Below, piece by piece: positions 1-7,114 of a stretch of DNA of 17,194 nt. Both the position numbers and the translations under genes were made by a program. The notes beneath the pieces were generated by a model. It did no database searches and was not told the origin of the DNA. It saw only the letters and a list, made by a program, of their open reading frames with translations. Origin of the DNA: Bacteroidota bacterium. GTDB lineage: Bacteria; Bacteroidota; Bacteroidia; Chitinophagales; Chitinophagaceae. The stretch covers positions 1 through 17,194 of the forward strand of contig JAEZGI010000054.1 in the NCBI GenBank assembly GCA_023416995.1. Reading direction: 5' to 3'. Every line of letters starts with the position of its first letter. Within the stretch, counting starts at the first letter, position 1.

Positions 1-2
1 AG

Positions 3-149
3 GTTCCGGAAGGGAAGTTGTTTGATATTGGCCAGGGGCGGATCTTCCGGAAAGGAAAAAAGCTCCGCAAACGGTATCAATGTCTCGAAGTCAAAACCGG
101 TAAATTGTATTTGTTCAGCCCTGTGTACGAGGTGATGGAGATCGCCTGA
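3..149 (+). CDS. SprT-like domain protein, C-terminal fragment
   Basis: The open frame enters from the left edge and ends at TGA 147-149, giving 48 residues (begins VPEGKLF, ends PVYEVMEIA). The segment with FRKGKKLRKRY, a cysteine two residues later, and KLYLFSPVYEV resembles the basic C-terminal tail of Bacteroidota SprT-like zinc-metalloprotease-domain proteins, in which an HExxH catalytic helix lies far upstream. The catalytic part is outside the window, so activity cannot be judged. The assignment rests only on resemblance of this short tail. No clear hairpin terminator follows, and the next gene has its own promoter-like sequence at 278-285, so the two are probably separate units. Confidence 0.5.
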   Translation, partial: VPEGKLFDIGQGRIFRKGKKLRKRYQCLEVKTGKLYLFSPVYEVMEIA

Positions 150-277
150 AAAGTGTCTGCATTCCGGCCCTAAAGAGTTTTTGAATTACAGATCGGTCTA
201 ACTTATAACACTTGCAGGTATCCTGGGGCAGTTTTCAGCCTTGAGATTTAGAGAACCTTGAGTTGGCAAACTCGGTT

Positions 278-285
278 TACATTTG
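278..285 (+). promoter_or_regulatory. Bacteroidota -7 promoter element for the small barrel gene
   Basis: TACATTTG matches the Bacteroidota housekeeping -7 consensus TAnnTTTG. A TTG at 258-260 lies 17 bases upstream, a little closer than the usual 19-21. An interrupted inverted repeat, AACC-TT-GAGTT / AACTC-GGTT (254-277), overlaps the -33 region and could be a regulatory site. The ATG at 351 would have a leader of about 60 nt with no Shine-Dalgarno sequence. Confidence 0.5.
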
Positions 286-350
286 CTATAAAACAGGAGG
301 TTCACCATCTGTAGTACCAGTCAATTTTACCAAAACTAAAAACCTTATTT

Positions 351-902
351 ATGAAAAAGTTATTACTCAATCTTGCATTATTGATGACGGTGACTTTTGC
401 ATCTGCGCAAACCAACAAAGGTGATTGGATGGTTGGTGGTTCGGTTCGTTTAAATACAACGGAGGCGAACAAGGAGTTTACACTACAACCTACTGCCGGA
501 TACTTTTTTGCAAAGAGTTTCGCCGCGGGGACAGAGCTCAAATTGAGTTTTTCAAAATTCGGCGGAGAGAAAACCAATTCATTTGGTTTGGGACCCTTTG
601 CCCGGTATTATTTTAATCTCAGCGATGCCAGTTTCAAACCGCTGGTTCATTCGAGCTTTACTATTGAAACGGTCACAACACGGCAGAATAATATTAAGAA
701 CCGCAACACAGTAACCAGTTTGTTCCTGGGTGGAGGCGCAGCTTACTTCATAAATGAGAATGTTGCTTTGGAAGCTCTGGCGGGTTACAACCGGAGCAAG
801 TATGAGAACCTCGATTCGGAGGGAGGTTTTGCTTTTCGTCTTGGATTCCAGGTTCACTTGTTGGGGAGAAATCTTCGCACCATCAGGGGTTACGGGCTAT
901 AA
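351..902 (+). CDS. Small outer-membrane beta-barrel protein (OMP_b-brl/OmpW-like)
   Basis: This 183-residue protein has a clear signal peptide (MKKLLLNLALLMTVTFASAQ, cleavage after about residue 20). The rest alternates short amphipathic strands rich in Gly, Phe and Tyr (GGSVRL, FTLQPTAGYFF, GTELKLSFSKF, SFGLGPFARYYF, FRLGFQVHLL), as expected for an 8-stranded barrel of the Bacteroidota OMP_b-brl type. The ATG at 351 is chosen because it gives the intact signal peptide. The specific role is unknown; relatives are usually annotated only as outer membrane beta-barrel protein. After the likely last strand (FQVHLLGR) there is a short tail (NLRTIRGYGL). The DNA for its end resembles the 22-bp repeat that follows, so the tail may derive from repeat DNA. 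Confidence 0.75.
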   Translation: MKKLLLNLALLMTVTFASAQTNKGDWMVGGSVRLNTTEANKEFTLQPTAGYFFAKSFAAGTELKLSFSKFGGEKTNSFGLGPFARYYFNLSDASFKPLVHSSFTIETVTTRQNNIKNRNTVTSLFLGGGAAYFINENVALEALAGYNRSKYENLDSEGGFAFRLGFQVHLLGRNLRTIRGYGL

Positions 903-996
903 GCGGGCCAGGCATTCAGGAGTTGCGGGCTAGGCATTCAGGAGTTGCGAGTGAGGCATTCAGTGTTGCGAGTGAGGCATTCAGTTTTTGCGACTG
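884..996. repeat. Degenerate 22-bp tandem repeat (minisatellite)
   Basis: The core AGGCATTCAG starts at 910, 932, 954 and 975, spacing 22, 22 and 21, each followed by a variant of GAGTTGCGAGTG. A diverged extra copy (CAGGGGTTACGGGCTA, 884-899) matches 14 of 16 bases of the unit and lies inside the 3' end of the barrel gene. The array fills the gap between two convergent genes. It lacks CRISPR features: there are no spacers and the copies are directly adjacent. Confidence 0.85.
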
Positions 997-1007
997 ACAG
1001 TAACGAC

Positions 1008-1640
1008 CTATGAGTTTTTGAGCATCCAGATCTGGCATCCAAAATGGCCGGAGTTTCCCAGTGGTTTTTCAAGATACCGGAAGCCAAATTTTTCGTAAAC
1101 CGTCATGGCTTTTTGTAGTTCGGGCATCGTTTCTATATACACCTGAACATAGCCTGCATTTTTTGCAAAAGCGAGTGCGCGTTCAATCAGCGATTTACCG
1201 AGTCCTTTTCCCCGTGCTTCGGGTACCAAGTACATCTTTACCAGTTCGCAGGTGCCTTGCGGGAGTCCATAGGTAGGGAAGATACCAACCCCACCAAGAA
1301 GTCGATGGCTACCAGTTTCATCTGTGCTCGCCGGACGATGTTGATCTTTGGTATCAGCGATACCATCCAGAAGCGGCTGATCTTCAGTATCAGCATCACC
1401 GCTCTGAATGTGCTGATTTTCAGTATCAGCCACACCACTCAGAAACTGACCCTCTATAGTTTCAGCGATATAATATACACTGCCGGGTTCACGGAATAAT
1501 TCAAACAGATGGTCCGTACTCGGATCATAATATACTGTGCCCGGATGGTATGCCCCGAACTCAGTAAGTGTGGCTTTTATGATTTTGCTGATGGCTGGGT
1601 TGTCGGCCGGAATAATCTCGCGGATATTGATAGGTTTCAA
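1008..1640 (-). CDS. GNAT-family N-acetyltransferase with internal repeat expansion
   Basis: This 210-residue cytoplasmic protein has the GNAT fold signature. The acetyl-CoA-binding motif A is seen as VKMYLVPEARGKGLGKSLI (about residues 134-152, with R143-G-K-G-L-G pyrophosphate loop), followed by GYVQVYIETM and VYEKFGF (about 163-187), the conserved beta5-alpha4 region. GNAT enzymes move an acetyl group from acetyl-CoA to an amine; the substrate here is unknown. Residues 59-118 are five 12-residue units related to AETIEGQ-LLGGV. Taking out four units leaves about 162 residues, the usual length for the family. The extra units sit between the strand ending YYIAET and the strand LLGGVGIF, so they would form a loop or extra hairpins next to the CoA site. 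The ATG at 1640 gives a complete N-terminal strand (INIREI). Confidence 0.85.
   Translation of the reverse strand: MKPINIREIIPADNPAISKIIKATLTEFGAYHPGTVYYDPSTDHLFELFREPGSVYYIAETIEGQFLSGVADTENQHIQSGDADTEDQPLLDGIADTKDQHRPASTDETGSHRLLGGVGIFPTYGLPQGTCELVKMYLVPEARGKGLGKSLIERALAFAKNAGYVQVYIETMPELQKAMTVYEKFGFRYLEKPLGNSGHFGCQIWMLKNS
1287..1466 (-). repeat. Intragenic 36-bp tandem repeat, five units
   Basis: Residues 59-70, 71-82, 83-94, 95-106 and 107-118 of the GNAT protein are five consecutive 12-residue units. The central ones read ADTENQ, ADTEDQ and ADTKDQ at the same phase; the outer ones (AETIEG... and DETGSH...LLGGV) look like the ancestral ends. On the plus strand the word TCAGTATCAGC or a close variant recurs every 36 bases. 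The frame is kept throughout. Confidence 0.85.
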
Positions 1641-1716
1641 TGATACTATTTATATACGCAAGTTAATTATTCCCGGATTTGGGGTCACGAAGTATATTAA
1701 CCGTTTTCCGGCGCGG

Positions 1717-1932
1717 TTAACTTAGCAGGGCAATGATGCCATATAAAAGGATATAACTCACCAGGATCATTCCGTAAAAAATCTTTGTAGCGTTTTTCAT
1801 CTTCGGTTCTTTTAATAGTTTCATATAGGTTTGGGTAAATATTAACGTAAAGAAGATTACAAATATTTTGCCACTGGGGAATCTGTGGAATCTGCGTAAA
1901 TCTTCTTCGTAGTTGTACGTGAACATATTCAA
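1717..1932 (-). CDS. Possible small membrane protein, unrecognised
   Basis: The ORF is at most 71 residues, with two hydrophobic stretches: IFVIFFTLIFTQTY (about 23-36) and IFYGMILVSYILLYGIIALL (about 51-70). The strongest coding look is in the last 27 residues (MKNATK... to the end), so the true start could be M45 (1800) or M37 (1824) instead of M1. No family is recognised. An inverted repeat (TTAACCG 1697-1703 / CGGTTAA 1714-1720) overlaps its stop codon and could be a weak terminator, but it lacks a T-run. It may be a one-helix inner-membrane peptide or a chance ORF. Confidence 0.3.
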   Translation of the reverse strand: MNMFTYNYEEDLRRFHRFPSGKIFVIFFTLIFTQTYMKLLKEPKMKNATKIFYGMILVSYILLYGIIALLS

Positions 1933-2274
1933 AGGGAGATCAGTAATTTTGAGGCAGCTTATCGGGCCCGTTTTGATCCAAATCTATCAGTCAAGCCCTG
2001 TGAAAATCGGTTAACCGCAAGTGTCATTCGTATCCTGTCCAAACTTATTGCTTTCTCTGAGCAAACGATATTCGTTCTCATTGACATAGAAGCATCCTGT
2101 ATTATGGATGCTTTTTTGTTGCCGAATATGGCGTTACCAAAGCTGGTTTCACGGTCAACATAAATGACCCTCATGCAGTAGCTGCGGCTTTTCGATGACA
2201 GGTTTATCTTATTGCTGGTTTGGTCGTTGTCAGATGGCACACCGGTCGGCGGTGCGGTTTTGCACAAACTTAAA

Positions 2275-2326
2275 ATGGGTTATAGATCAGTCAAATTGAC
2301 CCCATAATGACTGATCTATAACCCAT
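2275..2326. repeat. Perfect 19-bp inverted repeat
   Basis: ATGGGTTATAGATCAGTCA (2275-2293) and its exact reverse complement TGACTGATCTATAACCCAT (2308-2326) flank a 14-base spacer. No T-run follows, so it is not a typical intrinsic terminator. A partial half-site (TAT-ATCAGTCA, 2333-2343) follows directly. Confidence 0.9.
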
Positions 2327-2357
2327 GGGTGCTATATCAGTCATTTGGGTATCGTTT

Positions 2358-2380
2358 TGGGTTATATATAAATCAATTTG
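2358..2380. repeat. Degenerate direct copy of the inverted-repeat left arm
   Basis: Bases 2358-2380 match 2276-2298 at 19 of 23 positions (shared TGGGTTATA and later TCAA/TTG). Together with the perfect pair and the partial site at 2333-2343, this gives about four related half-sites within about 105 bases. Confidence 0.65.
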
Positions 2381-2840
2381 AAAAACACAAATTTGCCACC
2401 CCCCCTGCACGGTGCTTTATGCTCTGTTCGGAAAAGTTGTATGCGATGATGGGCACCGTTTGACCAAAGCTGAAGACTTCGATTACTCCGCATGCAGAAA
2501 GTTAATGGTACAATTGAATGTTGGTTAAGCTGAAGTATAAACTGATAAAGATTCGGAACCAGTGTGCCGAACCGTTCGATTGCTTGAAGGCGGGGCTTAG
2601 ATTTCTCCAGGTTGTGTTTCTGCATGGCCTTAGTCAATTTGTATGCATCAAACTGTGCACATGCGACTATACATAAAAGAGCAGGAATGGAGAGCGAATT
2701 ACGATATCCGGGTAATTTGAATGGTAATGTCTGTAGCAGAGGTTTACGTAGCAGCCCTAAGTAAAATTTGCAAGCTGTTCAACCAAGGACGGGCCAATTT
2801 ACGATCGGACAGCGGTGTGATTCGTGGATGCCATCACCCC

Positions 2841-2882
2841 AAAAAAAACGTTGTGCTTTTCCTGAGAAATGCACAACGTTTT
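2841..2882 (-). terminator. Rho-independent terminator of sucC
   Basis: Read on the minus strand, the stem AAAACGTTGTGC pairs with GCACAACGTTTT (plus-strand 2845-2856 and 2871-2882). Four more inner pairs sit around a CTGA loop, and the A-run at 2841-2848 becomes a run of eight T after the stem. It starts 25 bases past the sucC stop. The outer AAAA/TTTT also lets it work weakly in the other direction. Confidence 0.88.
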
Positions 2883-2907
2883 GGATTTGATATTCCCGGA
2901 TCGACTC

Positions 2908-4119
2908 TTAGGAGAGCGCTTTGTTCACAAGATCAGCAGCCTCTGATAACAGGATGGCAGACTGCACCTTCAAACCGCTTTCTTCGATCAGTTTTTTTGC
3001 TTCTGCAGCATTGGTACCCTGTAAACGTACGATAATCGGTACTTCAATGTTGCCAATAGACTGATAGGCATCAATAACTCCCTGTGCAACACGGTCGCAA
3101 CGAACGATACCACCGAAAATATTGATAAGAATAGCTTTTACTTTTGGATCCTTCAGGATGATACGGAAACCCGCTTCAACAGTTTGTGCATTCGCAGTAC
3201 CACCTACGTCAAGGAAGTTGGCAGGTTCACCACCGCTCAGTTTGATCATATCCATCGTTGCCATCGCAAGACCAGCACCATTCACCATACAACCAACATT
3301 ACCATCAAGCTTTACAAAGTTGAGGTTGTATTTGCCGGCTTCTACCTCTGTTGGATCTTCTTCGCTGATATCGCGCATAGCCTCAAGATCAGGATGACGC
3401 ATCAATGCATTATCATCGAGGTTCATCTTACAATCAACCGCAATGATCTTTTCATCGGCAGTCTTAAACAATGGGTTGATCTCAAGCATGCTGCAATCGA
3501 GCCCCACATATGCATTGTAAAGATTGGTTACGAAACGTACACAATTTTTGAAAGCTTCGCCTTTAAGACCCAAATTGAAAGCGATCTTACGCGCCTGGAA
3601 CGGTTGCAGACCACCACCGGCATGCACCCACTCTTTGTATATTTTTTCAGGAGTTTTGTGCGCTACCTCTTCAATGTCCATACCGCCCTCGGTGCTGTAC
3701 ATAATTACATTCTGTCCTTTCGACCTGTCAAGCAAAATCGAAAGATAAAATTCTTTCACTGGGTTAGCTCCCGGATAATAAACATCCTGTGCAACCAATA
3801 CTTTATTTACAAGCTTTCCAGCCTCACCGGTTTGAATGGTTACCAATGTTCCACCCAACAGGCGGGATGCTATCTGTTTTACATCTTCTGCACTTTTTCC
3901 AACTGCAACACCACGCTGATCTGTACCAACGATAGTGCCTTTACCACGGCCACCGGCATGGATCTGCGCTTTTACAACAGCGAAACTGGTACCAAACTGT
4001 ACTTTCAGATTCTTGTATGCTTCTTCTGCTGCACCGGCACTTTCAACCGGGATGCCTTCCTGGATGGGAACGTTATATTTTTTTAATAATTCCTTAGACT
4101 GATATTCGTGAAGGTTCAT
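2908..4119 (-). CDS. sucC: Succinate-CoA ligase (ADP-forming), beta subunit
   Basis: This 403-residue protein is the beta subunit of succinyl-CoA synthetase of the TCA cycle, which converts succinyl-CoA, ADP (or GDP) and phosphate to succinate, CoA and ATP. The N-terminal ATP-grasp begins MNLHEYQSKELL, with nucleotide-binding HAGGRGKG at 54-61 and the metal-binding strand LEINPL at 212-217. The C-terminal CoA-ligase domain has NGAGLAM (280-286), DVGGTAN (304-310) and NIFGGIVRCD (333-342). Length is close to the usual 385-400. The start at 4119 gives the conserved N-terminus. The alpha-subunit gene sucD is not next to it, since a strong terminator follows, so the two subunits are made from separate loci, as is often seen in Bacteroidota. 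It is divergent from the nucleoside phosphorylase gene. Confidence 0.97.
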   Translation of the reverse strand: MNLHEYQSKELLKKYNVPIQEGIPVESAGAAEEAYKNLKVQFGTSFAVVKAQIHAGGRGKGTIVGTDQRGVAVGKSAEDVKQIASRLLGGTLVTIQTGEAGKLVNKVLVAQDVYYPGANPVKEFYLSILLDRSKGQNVIMYSTEGGMDIEEVAHKTPEKIYKEWVHAGGGLQPFQARKIAFNLGLKGEAFKNCVRFVTNLYNAYVGLDCSMLEINPLFKTADEKIIAVDCKMNLDDNALMRHPDLEAMRDISEEDPTEVEAGKYNLNFVKLDGNVGCMVNGAGLAMATMDMIKLSGGEPANFLDVGGTANAQTVEAGFRIILKDPKVKAILINIFGGIVRCDRVAQGVIDAYQSIGNIEVPIIVRLQGTNAAEAKKLIEESGLKVQSAILLSEAADLVNKALS

Positions 4120-4134
4120 GCAAAAATATTTTGG

Positions 4135-4142
4135 CGAAAGTA
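4135..4142 (-). promoter_or_regulatory. -7-like promoter element of sucC
   Basis: On the minus strand the bases read TACTTTCG, one change from TAnnTTTG and a frequent variant in the phylum. It ends 15 bases before the sucC ATG, so the leader would be only about 10 nt. No good -33 element is seen. Confidence 0.4.
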
Positions 4143-4168
4143 GAGAAAAAACCGCTTATCTGAATCCT

Positions 4169-4176
4169 TATATTTG
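4169..4176 (+). promoter_or_regulatory. -7 promoter element of the nucleoside phosphorylase gene
   Basis: TATATTTG is an exact TAnnTTTG match 42 bases before the ATG at 4219. It overlaps the TTG at 4174 that would begin a longer reading frame, which argues for the ATG as the true start. No -33 TTG at the right distance is seen. Confidence 0.5.
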
Positions 4177-4218
4177 CACCCGTTTCGTTTATCCCCATAT
4201 ATTAATACGTACATAAAT

Positions 4219-5040
4219 ATGACCGGCCTTATCGAACAACTTCAACAAACCACAGCTTTTATCAAAAAACAATACCCGCACGAACCGCAGGTAGGAGTGG
4301 TGCTTGGCAGCGGCCTCGGCAACTTCGCAGCAGCTATAAAGATTGAAAAAGAAATTCCCTACAAAGATATTCCCAGCTTCCCCGTATCAACAGTAGAGGG
4401 CCATCATGGCAAACTCATCTTTGGCGAACTCGGTGGAAAAAAGATTGTAGCCATGGCGGGTCGTTTCCATTATTATGAAGGTTATTCACCGGCAGAAGTT
4501 GTGTTCCCGATCAGGCTCATGAAATGGCTCGGTGTAAAAACGCTGTTGTTATCCAATGCCGCCGGTGGTGTTGATCCATCCTTCCGTGTCGGCGATCTTA
4601 TGATCATCAGGGACCATATCAGCCTGTTTACAACCAATCCATTGCTCGGAAAAAATCACGACGAATTAGGTCCAAGGTTCCCCGATATGAGTGAACCCTA
4701 TGATAAAGAATTGATAAAACTTGCCGAAAACATCGCTGATGACCTCGATATTCCGCTGCGTTCCGGTGTGTATTTTGGTGTTACGGGACCCACATTTGAA
4801 ACACGTGCCGAATATCAAATGATCAGGATACTTGGTGGTGACGCTGTTGGGATGAGCACCGTACAAGAGGTGATAACCGCTATACACGTGGGTTTGAAAG
4901 TTTTTGCACTTAGCGTGATCACTGACATCGGTATCCGCGATGAAGACAATATCATCACGCATGAAGAAGTGCTTGAAGCAGCCAAAGAAGCCGAACCAAA
5001 ATTATCGGCAATATTTGAACGACTCATCGCAGCGATTTAA
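4219..5040 (+). CDS. Purine-nucleoside phosphorylase, trimeric (class II) type
   Basis: This 273-residue cytoplasmic enzyme of purine salvage splits purine nucleosides with phosphate into base and (deoxy)ribose-1-phosphate. Family marks in order are: phosphate loop VVLGSGLG (27-34), VEGHHGKL (59-66), AGRFHYYEGY (80-89), LSNAAGGV (111-118), VTGPTFETRAEY (188-199) and AVGMSTVQEV (209-218). By spacing, E194 and M212 match human PNP Glu201 and Met219. The base-recognition position equal to human Asn243 is D236 (SVITDIG), so substrate choice may differ from the 6-oxopurine-specific enzymes. I chose ATG 4219 over an upstream TTG at 4174 because the family N-terminus starts near here and the TTG lies in the promoter. 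Names used for such genes include punA and deoD; I cannot choose one. Confidence 0.93.
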   Translation: MTGLIEQLQQTTAFIKKQYPHEPQVGVVLGSGLGNFAAAIKIEKEIPYKDIPSFPVSTVEGHHGKLIFGELGGKKIVAMAGRFHYYEGYSPAEVVFPIRLMKWLGVKTLLLSNAAGGVDPSFRVGDLMIIRDHISLFTTNPLLGKNHDELGPRFPDMSEPYDKELIKLAENIADDLDIPLRSGVYFGVTGPTFETRAEYQMIRILGGDAVGMSTVQEVITAIHVGLKVFALSVITDIGIRDEDNIITHEEVLEAAKEAEPKLSAIFERLIAAI

Positions 5041-5044
5041 CTCC

Positions 5045-5052
5045 TAAATTTG
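5045..5052 (+). promoter_or_regulatory. -7 promoter element of the putative porin gene
   Basis: TAAATTTG is an exact TAnnTTTG match, beginning 4 bases after the phosphorylase stop codon and 31 bases before the GTG at 5084. No -33 element at 19-21 bases is evident, so it is a moderate candidate. Read-through from the upstream gene is also possible. Confidence 0.4.
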
Positions 5053-5083
5053 GCGCACCAATCACGGTCTTAATTTGTAATGC

Positions 5084-7105
5084 GTGTTTAGAACGAAACC
5101 CGGAGTATTCACCTGGCTGATTTTATTGTTGATTTGCACCTCGCAGCTCCATGCCCAAAGCGGAGCTATGAACCGTGTAAGAGGAATGGGAAGCCGTTTT
5201 GGCGGTGGCAGCGCAGGTGCTGGCGACAGCCTCCTGAAAAGGGTCGACGACTCCATCACCATTACATTCAGATACCTCGACTCTACCAGGCTGCAACGAT
5301 TCGATACGACCCGGCTGGATTTCAATAATTTTTTTCCTGTTCCCTGGCAGTATAAAACCCTTGGAAACCTCGGCAACGCGGCAGAATCAATGCTGTTTTC
5401 TCCAAGGATGCGTCCCGGATGGGATCATGGTTTTCATGCTTACGATGTATATACATTGAAACCCACCGATATCCGGTTCTATAATACCACCAACGCATAT
5501 TCCGAACTGGGTTACCTGCTCGGAAGCCGGCTCGAACAAATGATTCACCTCCTGCACACACAAAATATCCGCCCCAACTGGAACGCCAGCTTTCAATACA
5601 GATTAACCAACTCGCCCGGCTTTTTCCAAAACCAGGCTACCAACCATAACAATTACCGGTTTGGCTCCTGGTACCAATCGCTCAATAAAAGATATCAGAA
5701 CATTATCGTACTGGTAGGAAACAAACTGCAATCAGGAGAAAACGGCGGCATCCGCACCGACGGCAACTATCTTGACAGTTCAGGTTACACCGAACGACTT
5801 ACCATCCCAACAAAACTTGGCGGTGATAACGCGGGCAGTTCAAGTTTCTTCAACCCCGTACTAAATGTAGCGACACGTTTTACAAACGCCACCTACCTGA
5901 TGCGGCAACAATATGATATCGGTCAGAAAGATTCCATTGTTACCGATACCACGGTCACACCTTTATTTTATCCGCGTTTAAGACTTGAACATACCATACA
6001 ATACAGCACTTACAAATACAGGTTTGAAGACTCGCGTATTGACACAAACTTCTACCGGCATAATTTCCCGCCGGGCCTGTATAACAGCGATACCTCGAAG
6101 GTTACACTACGCGACTTCTGGAAAGAAATGATCAATGATTTTTCTATTTACCAGTTCCCTGATGCCAAAAACTCACAACAGTTTATTAAGGCAGGGGCCA
6201 GTCTGCAGAACCTGAGTGGCAATTTTGATACAGGAACCGTAAGCAGGAAATACTATAACTTTTTTATACACGGTGAATACAGGAATAAAACCCGTAATCA
6301 AAAATGGGACATTGGTGCTCATGGTAATTTTTATGTCCAGGGTCTGAACGCGGGTGACTATAATGCATACGTGAGTCTCCGAAGATATATTTCTAAAAAG
6401 ATCGGTTACCTGCAGGTAGGTTTTCAAAACGTCAACAGAACACCTTCGTTCAACTTTGATCCGGTAAGCAGCTTTAGGCTTGGCGCACCGCAAAACTTCA
6501 ACAAAGAAAATACGACCAATATTTTTGCTTCGCTTGAAGAACCTATCTCGAAACTGAAGATCACCGGAAGTTACTACCTCGTGAGTAACTACCTGTATTA
6601 TGAAAATTATTACCAGCCGGCACAGGCATCGGGACTGTTCAATGTACTTGCAATAACTGCAGAAAAGCAGTTTAGAATAGGTGGTAAATGGAACTGGCGC
6701 ACCTCAGTGGTTCTCCAGCAAAAAGCGGGTAATGCACCGGTAAACCTGCCACTCATCTTTACCCGCAATCAACTGGGATACGATGGAAACCTGGGCTTCA
6801 AAAATCTGAACGTAAGTTTTGGGCTGGAAGCCCGGTACTTTACGCCTTACAAGGCAAATGGTTATTCGCCGGTAATAGGCCAGTTTGTTTACCAGGATAC
6901 TGCAACCATCCGGATGCGTTTGCCAGAAATAAGTGCTTATCTGAATTTCCGCATCCGCAGCTTTACGGCTTATCTGCGTGCAGATAACCTGAATACCTTC
7001 AGTTTGTCTACAGGGGGATTCCGGAACAATAATATCCTTGTGCCGGATTACCCCACGCCAGGTTTGCAGATCCGCATCGGGATCATGTGGACCTTTATCA
7101 ACTAA
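5084..7105 (+). CDS. Putative porin (Porin_10-like outer-membrane barrel)
   Basis: This 673-residue protein has a signal peptide (hydrophobic WLILLLICTS, cleavage after about LHAQ, residue 25). A short Gly-rich linker (RFGGGSAGAGDS) follows, then a long run of amphipathic strands through to the C-terminus (IRIGIMWTFIN, ending near an aromatic). The opening (DSITITFRYLDS) and the segment with PWQYKTLGNLGNAAESMLFSP resemble the Bacteroidota family called putative porin (Porin_10). The cargo is unknown. The start is the GTG at 5084: an in-frame TAA at 5078-5080 excludes anything earlier, and the ATG at 5080 is in another frame that stops at once. Nothing in the sequence links it to the metal island downstream. 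Confidence 0.8.
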   Translation: MFRTKPGVFTWLILLLICTSQLHAQSGAMNRVRGMGSRFGGGSAGAGDSLLKRVDDSITITFRYLDSTRLQRFDTTRLDFNNFFPVPWQYKTLGNLGNAAESMLFSPRMRPGWDHGFHAYDVYTLKPTDIRFYNTTNAYSELGYLLGSRLEQMIHLLHTQNIRPNWNASFQYRLTNSPGFFQNQATNHNNYRFGSWYQSLNKRYQNIIVLVGNKLQSGENGGIRTDGNYLDSSGYTERLTIPTKLGGDNAGSSSFFNPVLNVATRFTNATYLMRQQYDIGQKDSIVTDTTVTPLFYPRLRLEHTIQYSTYKYRFEDSRIDTNFYRHNFPPGLYNSDTSKVTLRDFWKEMINDFSIYQFPDAKNSQQFIKAGASLQNLSGNFDTGTVSRKYYNFFIHGEYRNKTRNQKWDIGAHGNFYVQGLNAGDYNAYVSLRRYISKKIGYLQVGFQNVNRTPSFNFDPVSSFRLGAPQNFNKENTTNIFASLEEPISKLKITGSYYLVSNYLYYENYYQPAQASGLFNVLAITAEKQFRIGGKWNWRTSVVLQQKAGNAPVNLPLIFTRNQLGYDGNLGFKNLNVSFGLEARYFTPYKANGYSPVIGQFVYQDTATIRMRLPEISAYLNFRIRSFTAYLRADNLNTFSLSTGGFRNNNILVPDYPTPGLQIRIGIMWTFIN

Positions 7106-7114
7106 CTTTAACAA

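Larger units (their letters stand above)
1933..2907. other. Gene-poor stretch with inverted repeats
   Basis: About 975 bases lie here without a gene I can support. Open frames on both strands (for example 1959-2267 and 2362-2637 on the minus strand, 2721-3035 on the plus strand) have no signal peptide, no domain pattern and no family resemblance. The stretch may be the remains of a decayed element. It contains the inverted-repeat block at 2275-2380 and ends in the sucC terminator. Confidence 0.55.

Noticed and set aside
884..996. CRISPR array
   Set aside because: Units of 22 bp are directly adjacent and diverged, without unique spacers, and no cas genes are near.
1257..1499. Plus-strand frames across the GNAT repeat
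   Set aside because: They are by-products of the 36-bp periodicity; the minus strand encodes a complete GNAT domain.
1959..2267. 102-codon minus-strand frame
   Set aside because: No recognisable domain, signal peptide or promoter, and a composition unlike a folded protein family; not supported as a gene.
2362..2637. 91-codon minus-strand frame next to the inverted-repeat block
   Set aside because: I looked for transposase or recombinase motifs and saw none; probably chance or remnant.
2721..3035. 104-codon plus-strand frame
   Set aside because: It crosses the sucC terminator and overlaps the sucC 3' end antisense.
3184..4086. A 300-codon open frame on the plus strand across sucC
   Set aside because: It is fully antisense to a confidently identified sucC, has no family pattern, and its residues are explained by codon bias of the real gene in another frame.
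4174..4218. N-terminal extension of the nucleoside phosphorylase from TTG 4174
   Set aside because: The TTG is part of the TATATTTG promoter element and the 15 added residues do not fit the family.
6704..7114. 136-codon minus-strand frame in the porin gene
   Set aside because: Antisense shadow of the porin barrel; no independent evidence.
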